From JAMWCX01 sp964352425 (GTDB lineage Bacteria > Omnitrophota > Gorgyraeia > 2-01-FULL-45-10), in the NCBI GenBank assembly GCA_964352425.1, contig CAYGRZ010000004.1, forward strand, positions 1 through 64,000: 64,000 nt of DNA, written 5' to 3'. Numbering within the stretch: the first letter of the stretch is position 1; each line of letters opens with the position of its first letter. The notes beneath the pieces were generated by a model. It did no database searches, had not been told where the DNA came from, and saw only the letters and a program-made list of their open reading frames with translations. This document shows, one piece after another, positions 7,363 through 17,300 of the stretch. The position numbers and the translations under genes are program-made.

Positions 7363-8244
7363 TTAGCCCTTCATGCCGGTGAGCTTGATGCCTTCGACAA
7401 AGAACCTCTGGTTAAACAGGAATATGATGATGACCGGGACCATGGTGACGAGCGACCCCGCCATGAGGAGCCCCCAGTCGGGCTGCGCGTACTGGTACAG
7501 CTCCTGGAAGTACGCCAGGCCGACCGGCAGCGTCCTCTTCTCTATCGAATTCGTCACGAGGAGCGGCCACATGAAGCTGACCCAGTTGCCGAGCGATACA
7601 AAGATCGTCAGTGTCGCGAGCGCCGTCTTCGAAAGCGGCAGTATCACCTTCGTAAAGATGCCGAACAGCGTGCACCCGTCTATCGTGGCGGCGTCCTCGA
7701 GGTCGCGCGGTATCGTCATGAAGAACTGCCGTAAGAGGAACGTCCCGTAGGCGGAGAATATCGCCGGTATGATCAGCGCCTTGTACGTATCGATCCAGCC
7801 GAACGTCCTCATCAGCGCGAATACGGGTATCATCGTCACAGAGCCGGGTATCATCATCGTCGCGAGATACGCGAAGAATATCTTGTCCCTGCCGGGGAAC
7901 TTAAGCCGCGCGAACGCGTACGCCGCGAGCGCGCTCGTCGCGACCTGGCCGAACGTGACGCACGTAACGACGAAGAGGCTGTTCAGGTAGAACCGCGCGA
8001 ACGGCACGACCTTCCAGACATCTATGTAGTTCTTCCAGTACATGCTCTTCGGTATCCACTGGATGTCGGCGAGGTTGAATATGAATACGGACGAATAAGA
8101 CTTCAGCGACGTCGAGAGCATCCACAGGAACGGGATCACCATCGTGGCGCCGCCGACGATCAGGAAGAGGTAGACCGCCGCCTTCTTCAGGAATCCGGCG
8201 AGCGTCTTATCCATCCCTACCTGTATCAGGTCATCCTGCTGCAT
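7363..8244 (-). CDS. Carbohydrate ABC transporter permease, MalG type
   Basis: A 293-residue inner-membrane permease with six predicted helices. It shows the CUT1 MalG-type pattern: an N-terminal helix, then WMLSTSLKS, AYAFARLKFPGRD and the coupling EAA loop EDAATIDGCTLFGIFTKVIL (contacts the ATPase), and the C-terminal NQRFFVEGIKLTGMKG, where the final 'G-x-x-x-G-x-x-K-G' is the family hallmark. It imports oligosaccharides together with the MalF-type permease 13 nt upstream. A solute-binding lipoprotein lies at 24830-26155. No ATP-binding subunit is in the window, so it must be supplied from elsewhere (shared MsmK-type ATPases are known for this class). Confidence 0.95.
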   Translation of the reverse strand: MQQDDLIQVGMDKTLAGFLKKAAVYLFLIVGGATMVIPFLWMLSTSLKSYSSVFIFNLADIQWIPKSMYWKNYIDVWKVVPFARFYLNSLFVVTCVTFGQVATSALAAYAFARLKFPGRDKIFFAYLATMMIPGSVTMIPVFALMRTFGWIDTYKALIIPAIFSAYGTFLLRQFFMTIPRDLEDAATIDGCTLFGIFTKVILPLSKTALATLTIFVSLGNWVSFMWPLLVTNSIEKRTLPVGLAYFQELYQYAQPDWGLLMAGSLVTMVPVIIIFLFNQRFFVEGIKLTGMKG

Positions 8245-8257
8245 CCGCCCCGCCCCC

Positions 8258-9202
8258 TTAATAATGCGAATACTGGACTAACTTTCCGCCGAACCGCCAG
8301 TTGAACAGCGTGATGATAAAGACGACAATGAAGACGAACCACGCGATCGAGGCCGCATAGCCGACGTGCTGCCAGCTGTACAGGTGGTTGTAGATCAGGT
8401 ACTCGAGCGTCGTCGTCGAGCGGTCCGGGCCGCCGCCCGTCATGATATACGCCTGCATGAACCCTCCCTGGAAGCCGCCGATCACCGCCATGACGAATAC
8501 GAAGAACGTGGTCGGGCTTATCATCGGCCAGGTGATGTTCCAGAACTTGTGCCACGCGCCTGCCCCGTCCATCTCCGCGGCCTCGTAGAGCTCCCGCGGC
8601 ACGCCCTGCAGCGCCGCCATAAACAGGATCATGTTATAGCCGCCGACCATGATCCACAATCCCATCAGCATCAGCGACGGCTTGGCCCACGCCGTCGAGG
8701 TCAGCCACGGCACCTGCGCGAGCGGCAGCGAGAGAAATGTACCGATCCTGACGATGATATTGTTCATCAGGCCGAAATCGTAGTTGTATATCCACGCCCA
8801 GAGGAGGCATATCGCGACACCGTTCGTGATCGTCGGCAGGAAAAAGACGGCCCTGAAGAAGTTGATGAGTCTCACCTTCTGGTTCATCACCAGCGCAAGC
8901 GCAAGCGACGCCATGATCTCGACCGGTATGATGAGCATCAGGAAGAGCGTATTGGAGACGCATTTCCAGAATAGCGGATCGTTGGATACGACACACCCTG
9001 CCTCCCTGTGGAAGCCCAGCAGGCTGACGAAATTATGGAAGCCGACGAACTTCGGCGCGGAGAGCATGTCCCAGCTCACGAAGCTTAAGACAAGCGAAAG
9101 CGCGACCGGCACCAGCGTGAAGACGAGGAACCCCAGAAAATTCGGCATCACGAAGAGATACCCGGCAACAGCCTCCCTGTCGGCGCTCCTTATCCGTGCC
9201 AA
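8258..9202 (-). CDS. Carbohydrate ABC transporter permease, MalF type
   Basis: A 314-residue inner-membrane permease (six helices), partner of the MalG-type gene. Family signs: GYLFVMPNFLGFLVFTLVPV in the first helix, FRAVFFLPTI, and the EAA loop RELYEAAEMDGAGAWHKFWN followed by ITWPMISPT. The start codon is TTG at 9202: upstream AGGAGA and the LARIRSADRE-type N-terminus fit, and no ATG is better. The gene follows a -10 box and palindrome at 9261-9279, so it may begin its own transcript and head the permease-permease-269aa-ROK operon. Likely substrate is an oligosaccharide from the neighbouring glucan enzymes, by context. Confidence 0.93.
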   Translation of the reverse strand: MARIRSADREAVAGYLFVMPNFLGFLVFTLVPVALSLVLSFVSWDMLSAPKFVGFHNFVSLLGFHREAGCVVSNDPLFWKCVSNTLFLMLIIPVEIMASLALALVMNQKVRLINFFRAVFFLPTITNGVAICLLWAWIYNYDFGLMNNIIVRIGTFLSLPLAQVPWLTSTAWAKPSLMLMGLWIMVGGYNMILFMAALQGVPRELYEAAEMDGAGAWHKFWNITWPMISPTTFFVFVMAVIGGFQGGFMQAYIMTGGGPDRSTTTLEYLIYNHLYSWQHVGYAASIAWFVFIVVFIITLFNWRFGGKLVQYSHY

Positions 9203-9260
9203 AACTGTCTCCTTTTAGAATGTCTGTAATATCAGGGCAAAAAACAATTACGGCCGCTTC

Positions 9261-9279
9261 ATTGTGAATATACCACAAT
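9261..9279 (-). promoter_or_regulatory. Extended -10 box inside an operator-like palindrome
   Basis: On the minus strand TGGTATATT (extended -10; TATATT at 9272-9267) lies in a perfect interrupted palindrome: attgtg (9261-9266), seven bases, cacaat (9274-9279). The last base of the palindrome touches the stop codon of the upstream enzyme gene at 9279. The permease start (TTG 9202) is about 58 nt downstream of the probable transcription start. A palindrome over the -10 is the classic place for a repressor, and the ROK regulator two genes downstream is the natural candidate. The string gtgaatatacca recurs in the promoter of the 2,656-aa gene (37790-37801). Confidence 0.45.
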
Positions 9280-11342
9280 CAGTCGAAAAAGTCCTCTACT
9301 TTTAACAATTCTTCTGCCGTTTTTGCTATCGGGTCGTTGTGGAAGCGCTTCCGTATCGCGCCGTTATTGAGGTAGTTATTGAGCGCTACGAAGCTCATCG
9401 CCTGGTCGAGACAGAGGTACTTGACCGCCACCTTGCCGGTCTCGGGGTCGATCGCGTCGTAAAAACCGTATTCGCCGTAGGCATTGTACTTCTCGAGCAT
9501 TGTCCGCAGGTTCCGAATGGCCTCTTTCGGGATGAACTCAAGGGCCAGGAACGTCGCATGGGGCGTGATCACGCCGCTCTTATATCCCTTCATACCGAGC
9601 GCCTTCACGCCGTATTCCGAATATCCCTCTCCCGGCACGCACGACGGCGACATGCCGAAGACCTGATAGCCGAGCTTGTCGAGCGCGTACTGCGCCTGGA
9701 TCTTCGCGTGCACAAAATCGTTGGCGCCCAGACCCTTTGGAGCCAGGCCTTTCTCATCGATTATCAGCGTGGGCATCAGCGCCTCGAACATGCTGCCGCC
9801 CCAGCTCGGCACGAACTTCATGCCCTCATATTCGTAGTAGCCGCCCATCGTCGTGCAGCCCAGATACGTCTTCTCGCGCCGGTCTTTCGGGGCCTGGGTC
9901 TGCCAGTACCAGTCTTCGGGGAACGTCCTGGCCAGGGAGAACCAGTGCTGTGTGGGCACATCGCCCTTGCCGATCGCGATGTAGCTTACGGCCCGGGGCT
10001 CGGTGTAGAACGCGCCGTAGCGGTACTCGGCGTAATAATCGATGTTCGTGTAGAACCCGTGGTACATGTACTCTTCGACCGGGTCATAGAAGAACGAGAA
10101 GTTCATGCTGTCGATGATGGTCTGGCACGCGGGCGCAAGTTCATCCGGGAACGCGTTCTTGGCAACGATGAGGCCGGCAACGAGCCACCCCGAGTCGACG
10201 AACGAGATGAAGTTCGACGTCCTCTGGAAGATGGTGATGTCGTAGTAATTGTACGGGAAGTTGTTGAACTTTTCGAGCTTCTGTATCGAATCGAGCGTGA
10301 GCTTAAGCCGTCGCACCGCCTCTTCCTTTGTGATAAATCCGAAGTCGCAGCCGGAGACGATGCACATCATGTAGACGCCGACATTCGTGATATTCGTGTA
10401 ATCGCCGACCTTCGTATCCGCCGATATGGCCGCCTTCTCGCTGAACTGGATATTGTCGAGCGGCAGGCCGTACTGCCTATCGACGATCTGGTCGAAATAC
10501 TTCCACGTGTCCCTGGCGATCTCGAGGAGGAATTCACGGTCGCTGTTCGAGAACGTCTTCTTGACAAATACCGTGGAGGGAAAACCGCGGAGCCGCGCTA
10601 TGAGGAACCTCGCGAACTCCTCGGGCGGGAGATCTTTGGGCGTCTTCTGCACCCTGTGGGGTACCGGGTCGCTGATGCTCGGGCCGGGCGCGCCGGTGCT
10701 GACGAAGCCGATGTCGTCGAAATAGAGCGTTCCCGACTTGTGGTCGGCGCGCTTTTTTTCGAACGTGATCACGAACTCCTTGATGTCGTGCCAGTCGAGG
10801 ATACCGTTCATCACATTGAGCGGGATCGAGACTTTCCGCCAGTCTTTCGTTACGCCCCGCACGATGTAGTCGGCCCTGATCGTCTCATCCCGGCCCTCGG
10901 CGTCCTTCTGCGATTTCTTGAACTCGATCTTGAAGACCGTCGTGAAGCCTTTCGCCTCGTCGCCCTTCACCCAGAACTCGAAGTGGTCGTACGGTGAGGC
11001 GTCCAGGTTGCGCAGCTGCGTCCAGAAGCCGTTGGCGGCGTTCTGCGGGGAATTGACATTGTATTCGAGCTTCAGCGACGAGCCGACCGTGCCGTGCCGC
11101 TCGGTGCCGTCGAGCGATGCGGCGATCCCCTGCGCCCTGTCCTCGGGGTCTTTCTCCCACGCTCCCGACTCGCCGCCGACGTTGTTGTTGAGCGCGTTCG
11201 CGTTGAAATCGGCGACCACGATCGACGCGAGTTTCGGCTCCCCGGACGCGCCCTTCGCGGGGTTACCCCGCGACACGTACGCGCCCAGCATCAACACCGC
11301 CGCCAGGACCGCGGCAAAGAACGTGAAACGGAATTTTTTCAT
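9279..11342 (-). CDS. Secreted carbohydrate-binding module plus CGS-middle-domain-like glycosidase
   Basis: About 687 residues with a signal peptide (1-28). Domain 1 (about 40-215) is a jelly-roll carbohydrate-binding-type module, clearly homologous to the 207-aa protein and to the start of the 763-aa enzyme (NNVGGESGAW, YDHFEFWVKGD, DWRKVSIPL). Domain 2 (about 235-688) is an alpha-barrel of the glycoamylase/DUF3131 type: SWGGSMFEALMP, PGEGYSEYGVKALGMKGYK, VITPHATFLALEFIP and GEYGFYDAID all have counterparts in the middle domain of cyclic beta-1,2-glucan synthase (GH189-type, a glucan cyclase/transglycosylase). The ATG at 11342 overlaps the GH94 stop as TGATG; a TTG one codon earlier is possible. 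The coupling to GH94 repeats the CGS domain neighbourhood. Exact substrate is inferred. Confidence 0.8.
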   Translation of the reverse strand: MKKFRFTFFAAVLAAVLMLGAYVSRGNPAKGASGEPKLASIVVADFNANALNNNVGGESGAWEKDPEDRAQGIAASLDGTERHGTVGSSLKLEYNVNSPQNAANGFWTQLRNLDASPYDHFEFWVKGDEAKGFTTVFKIEFKKSQKDAEGRDETIRADYIVRGVTKDWRKVSIPLNVMNGILDWHDIKEFVITFEKKRADHKSGTLYFDDIGFVSTGAPGPSISDPVPHRVQKTPKDLPPEEFARFLIARLRGFPSTVFVKKTFSNSDREFLLEIARDTWKYFDQIVDRQYGLPLDNIQFSEKAAISADTKVGDYTNITNVGVYMMCIVSGCDFGFITKEEAVRRLKLTLDSIQKLEKFNNFPYNYYDITIFQRTSNFISFVDSGWLVAGLIVAKNAFPDELAPACQTIIDSMNFSFFYDPVEEYMYHGFYTNIDYYAEYRYGAFYTEPRAVSYIAIGKGDVPTQHWFSLARTFPEDWYWQTQAPKDRREKTYLGCTTMGGYYEYEGMKFVPSWGGSMFEALMPTLIIDEKGLAPKGLGANDFVHAKIQAQYALDKLGYQVFGMSPSCVPGEGYSEYGVKALGMKGYKSGVITPHATFLALEFIPKEAIRNLRTMLEKYNAYGEYGFYDAIDPETGKVAVKYLCLDQAMSFVALNNYLNNGAIRKRFHNDPIAKTAEELLKVEDFFD

Positions 11343-14300
11343 CAACGCACCTTTATGCCGGCAAGCGGGCTCTTATTGATATCCCGGCGCACGGCCTTTA
11401 TCTTCAGGTCACCCCTCGGTTTGTCGAGGTCGGAAGGCAGATGGAGCTCGTTACCCGCCAGGGTTGCCCCCACCACGCCTTCCATCGCCTGGCGCAGCAT
11501 CCACCCGGCGGCGCCGGTGTACCCGTGCCAGATCATGCGCCCCGGCTCGAAATTTGTCAGCATGTCGGCCGACTGCTTGTTCGGCTGCCCGCCGTAGATC
11601 TCCTGCTCCGGGCCCTTCACGTGCGGTATCGGCGAGATCTTGAGCCAGAGACGATAGGCTGTCGCACGGTACTCGTCCGCTTTCGCGCGGTCGCCCCGCC
11701 TCTCAAACTCTTCGGCAATAAGGCGGGCAGCCCTGACGAGCCACTGCACGCCGTGGCAGTACATGCCGTTCTCACGCACGCCTTCGGGATATTTGCTCGA
11801 GCGCCCGAGGTACGGCTTGGTATCCTCGCGCAGCGCCGGCCACCCGAGGAGGATCGCATTGTCCTTCTCGAGGATCTTGAGGGCCGTGTTAAATATGGTC
11901 AACCCCCGCTCGAAGTTGATGCCGCTGGTAACCGCCCATGAGGCGGTGAGCGCGTCTATCTCCCATATCCCGCTGCCCTTCATGCCGATCTCAGTTCCGT
12001 CGTCGTGGATCGCGCGCAGGTACCGGTCGCCCCTCCAGGTCTTTTCGAGCGCCTCCTCGAGGAGCTTCATCCTCTTCACATAATGTTCTTTGCGGGCCGC
12101 TCCGTCCTTCCGGCCGATACAATCGGCCATCCCTTTCAGGATGTAATGAAGGAAAAACCCGAGCCATATGCTCTCGCCGCGGCCCTCGCTTCCGATCTCG
12201 TCGAGGCCGTCGTTCCAGTCTCCCATCTGTATAAGCGGAAGTCCGTGCTTTCCCATCCGGTCATTCAGGACAAGGTCGATCGAGCGCATGCAGTGCCGGT
12301 ACACGGTGTCGGAGCGGGTCGTGCGGTGATAGAGGTGCCCCCACCCCTGCTTGTTCTTTGGGAGCTTCGCGAATGGGAACTCCGAGTACGCGTAAAAGGT
12401 CATCTCGTCAAGGATCGACCGGTCGCCCGTCATCCTGATGTACTCGGCGACGCCCCAGGCAAGCCATACGGGGTTATCGGAGGCATGCGTGCGGCAGGAA
12501 AACGCCATCCGGCCGTCAGTGAGGGTGAAGAACCAGTGAAAGACGTCGCCCTCGAGGAACTGCTGGGACGCGGCCAGTACGATATGCGTGCGCGCCAGCG
12601 CCGGGTCGACCCATATCAGGTTTATCGTATCCTGGAGCTGGTCGCGGAAGCCATAGGCGCCGCTCGTCTGGTAGAATCCGCGGCGCGCCCAAATACGCTC
12701 GGCGAGCGCCTGGTACTTAAGCCAGTTCTGGTACCGGTCGAACTCGGGCGAGCTCGTCTCGACCTTCACGGTCTCCATGAGGCCCAGCCACCATCTTCTG
12801 GTATCGGCGAGGCTCTTCTTGGCCGCTTCGATATCCTTATATTTCTTTATGATGCCGACGGCCTCTTTCATCCGGTCGGTCTGGCCGAGGATGATCGCCA
12901 CCGAAGCTTGCCCGCGCGCGGGGACCTCCAGCGTCGCCAGAAATGCAGCCACCTGGCCGTCGTCGGTCAGCTGCGTGGCATCCGGGGAACCCATCTCGAC
13001 CATGTACGGCCGCGCGACAGTGCGGCCGGTCCCGAAGAAACGCCCTCGCCGTATCTCGTGGGATTCCGACTGCACCGACATCGATACGAACGCAGGACCT
13101 GAACGGAAGATGTTGCGCGGGTTCTCGTAGAAGAGCGCGTCGAGCTTCTTATCATAGCGGGTGGGCAGCGGCCCCGACTTCTCGGGCATGAACCCGAGCA
13201 CCATCTGGAAGTACGGCGCGACCCTCATCTTTCTCGGATGGTCGGCGCTATTCTTTATCGTCAGCAGGTACACCCCCGTCGGCTCGTCCGGCGGAACGAA
13301 GACGGCCAGTTCCGTCGAGATCGTCCCGTCCGTCATGCGGAAGACAGCACTGCCGTCGACCGAGAACGCGCACTCGTGCGCGGCACCCGGCTTATTCAGC
13401 GGGTGGTATGTCGGGGAGTACCATTCGTTGGTGTCCCGGTCATAGAGGTAGATCGCCTCGGACGGTATCTCGCGCGTCACCATATCGGCCCAGTCGGGCG
13501 TCAGGCGGTTCTGCTGCGAATTGCCGTTGCACGAGGTGTGTAAGCCCCGGTTCGTCACCATGACCGAATGTATGGCGTTGGAGACCGCGTGGTCGATCGG
13601 CCTGGGCGTGAACGGCGTCTTCACGACGAGCGTGTTGCCGTCCTTGGTAAAGTCCGAGTACGGCACCGGCGTCCCCAGGGGTATCTCGCCGTGGCCGATC
13701 AAGAGAGCCCTCTTCTTCTTTTCCGGCGGCGGCGTCTTCGGAACCTGAGCCTTGATATACTTTTTGGCGAGCTCAACAGCCTTCTCTTTGTTCTTGGCGT
13801 ACCCGATTAAAAGCTGCATCGTCACGGATCCCTTCGCTCCCACTGCCGCGTTCAGCATGAGGCTGCCGATCGGATCGAAGGTCGGGTATTCGTCGGTGTC
13901 GCGCGGGCTTAAGAAATCGAGCGTCTCGAGGATGCGGGGCGACCAGATGCTCCTGGCGCGGCCGATAAAATCGAAGCGTGACGTCGAGAACCCCTCCGGC
14001 GCGACATCGCTTGCGAGAACACCGGTCGACTTGGTGCTCTTCTGCGACGAGACGATAGCGTTGACCGAGCTGTCATACCCCATCTCAGGATAGAGGCGCT
14101 GGTACTGCGTGTGGAACCTGTCGTGGAGGCCGCCATTCAGGACCCACTCGAGATACGGTACGACTTTAAGCGCTCGCGGCTTGTCCGTCAGGTTCTCGAT
14201 CTTTATCTTCCAGATCTCAGCGGTCGCGTCCTGGTCGGGCAGGCTGATCTCGACGGTCGTCAGGATGCCGTTCGCGGAATTGATTACCTTGAGCGAGCCG

Positions 14301-17300
14301 TCGCACTGCTCGACGATCGAGGGGGCGAACTTCTCCGCCGGGCAATTACCCACGACCGGCCAGAACCGCTTGGGGCTTGAGGCGCTCTGGGCCGTATCGA
14401 CGACGAATATGATCCTGCCGCACGGATCGACCGTGTCATACGAGCGCCGCGTGATATCGCATTCCTTGCCGGTGAGCTCGCTGTAACCCGCGCCGTCTTC
14501 TCTCACGATCGTTTTGTATTCCCTGTTGCAAAGTTCGTAGCTCGCCAGGCGGCACTTGCGGTTTCTGAGGCTCAGGGTGCGAAGGATAAATGAGGCCGCG
14601 ATACAGACGAGGAGAGCCACTATTATTAGGATGGCAACCTGGCCAGGCGACATCGCCTGCAGGGCCGGGACTATCCCCTTGCCCCTGGCGGCCTCCTGGA
14701 TGGCCCCTGACGTTGTCCACGCGTAATCCCAATCCTTGCCGCGCGGCAGGTAAAAAGGTATGAGGAGCGGCGCCCATGTCGCGAAACGCTTGACGCCTTC
14801 GGGGATATATCGCTGTGCCGATGCCTTCCCTATAAAGCGGCCTATTCTTTCGTCGAGCCTGTCCATGCCGAGGAAGCTTAAGTTCACCAGTGTGGCGACT
14901 CTTAAGCCCATATGGTCCATCCATATGAGAACGCGGAACCAGTCGAAGGCCAGCACCCAGACAAAGACCTGGAGGCTCCACTGCCGGAATGCTTCCGGCG
15001 TCATCGCGAAATTATTAAAGATGCACGTGAAGGTGTGGATCATGCCGTCCTGGTTATACCAGGTCGGGTCCGGCATCATGCGCAGGAACGTGAAGATGAT
15101 GGGCGACATCCAGAGGCCCCACCGGAGGACGTATATCATGTGCTCGACCAGCTGCGCGAACCCCGCCTTCGAGAAGAAGAACTTGATAGGGGTCTTGTCT
15201 TTCTCAAAATACGCCTGCATGAAGACCTTGTTGATGGCAAAGAGCCACGCGGCGATGGACCAGTTGATGACACCCGCCAGAGATTCAAGAAAAAGCAGCT
15301 TGGCTCCTCCGGTGCACTGCCCCAAATCCATGTGCCCCCATTTCATAACCAAGGGCCACGTGTTATAAAAACCTTCCGAAGAAAAAGTCGCCGCATTGTA
15401 CTGATTTAATCGAGCCGGTGCTAAAACGGTGCTTACATAAAGGTTGAACTTTTCCACGATCACCGGGACTTGTAGAGTATCCAGATAGAATGCCATGGCG
15501 CTTCCCAAAAATGCGCCCAGGCACGAATCGACGAAGTAGAGCCGCCATGTCTGGATCTTGCCCTGGCGCTTCATTGCCCAGACGGCATCTCTTAGGAAGC
15601 TTACGCCGCCTGAGGACAGGACTCCTATAATAAGGCCGAAGAGGCAGCGGTGTCCCATCGGCCACTGAACCATACCCCTGGTCAGGGCGAAGGCAAATCC
15701 GAACCCGACGACCACTCCCCTGGCGTAGAGGCTCCCGTCACTGTAGCTATACTGCGCGCGTTCGAAGAACTTGAGGCTGCCGTCAAAGGTCTCGATTATG
15801 GTCTTGAGGAGCGGAAAGATTAGTGCGCCGCAGACGATGCCGATCAGTATCGGCATGCCGCCCATTATCTTCTGGGCCACGGGCCAGCTCACGATCATGT
15901 AGAGAGCGTACATAATCGCCACAAGGATGGCGCTGTAAGCCATACCCTTCTTCATGCCGGCGTTTACGTGCTTTGAGATCGTCTCAGCCGTAGGCGCGAC
16001 GCTGTGGCCGCCGTCCAGGAGGCCGCCCGTTATGAGATAGACTTCCGCCCACAGGCCGCCGTATGAAAGCATCGTCGTTACTATCGCGGTGATTGCCCTC
16101 AAGCCGATCGGCAGTTTTGCGACGAAGGCAACCGAACCGAGGTTTGCGATGACCGGGGCAACGACGGCACCGAGCGAGACAAGAAATATCGAAAGGTGCG
16201 CCTTGGGGGCCTTGAGCAGCCTCGACTTCGTCACGAGGCCGATCCCGTTCATGACGATCTCGTTGAAGACGAACATGACGATGATCCTGCCGATGAATTC
16301 TGTTATGTGCGGCCACGCGGCGAGGAGCCCCGCGCTTATGGTGCCGCCCAACACTTTTAGGAGGCCGACGCTCTCCAGGAGCAGCAGCCAGTTGAAGATG
16401 TACGGCGCGGCAAAGATGAACGCGGCGCTTGCCGCTTTCAGGTGCCTGCCGGACGAGGCGATCGAGCGGGCATTGGCCGCATGATAGACGACGACGGTGA
16501 TCGTCGCTACCCAGTTACTGAACATGAGAAGCTGCATCCACGAGGACGGGGCCGCCAGGACGCCAAGCTTGCTCGAGGCGACCGCTAGTAACCCCGTGAA
16601 GAGAGTATTCTGGAAAGTCTCCGCCGGTGTCAGGTGCCTGCCGGTCAGCCCGCGCTTCAAAAGCTCTGCTATGGCTGCGCCCGCAAGCCCGGCTCCGAGA
16701 AAACCGAATGAGGTGGTGGCCTGCAGCGAGGGCGCAAAGCCCTGAGAATAAACGAAGAGAGCGACAGCTGCAATCAGCATGGCGACAATGCCGTAGAGGA
16801 CGTCCCGTGCAAGCCTCGTGAGAAGCGTCGCCGGTGATGACGATAATTTCGCTATTTCTCTCATGACCTCATTGCGCGTGCATACGACGCGGGGACGGAA
16901 GATCATGCCAAGGAGCGCAGCTATGAGCGCCAATAGCGCCGCGAGCGCCGCGGCCGCGGCTGCCTTTACGAAGATGATATTCTTCTGGAACAGCGACATC
17001 TTATAGAAGTTGAGGTCAAAATATATTATACCCTCGAGCTTCTTGGACATATCCCGCGGGATGATGAGAATAACGACCTCCTTAAGCTCACCTATCCTGT
17101 TCCAGTCAACCGGTTCCCGGATATAGTTCCAGCCTGTGCTGACGGGAAGCGAGACGACCTGCGCGGAAGGCCTGTCCCCCTTGACCTCCAGCCTTATCGA
17201 GATCTGGCCCAGCTGTTCCGGGGTCGAGACCCTGGCAGCGGCCATGAAAGCGTCCACAACGTCAGCCTTGAATTTCGGCGGATACTTCTTTATTACGGGG

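Noticed and set aside
9339..10997. Long plus-strand ORF (552 aa) opposite the secreted enzyme
   Set aside because: It is low-complexity in Arg, Leu, Val, Glu and Asp, has no motif, and lies antisense to a clear gene. It is a GC-rich shadow.
15363..15665. Apparent separate 100-aa minus-strand ORF inside the GH94 gene
   Set aside because: It is in another frame, has shadow composition, and the GH94 frame is continuous.
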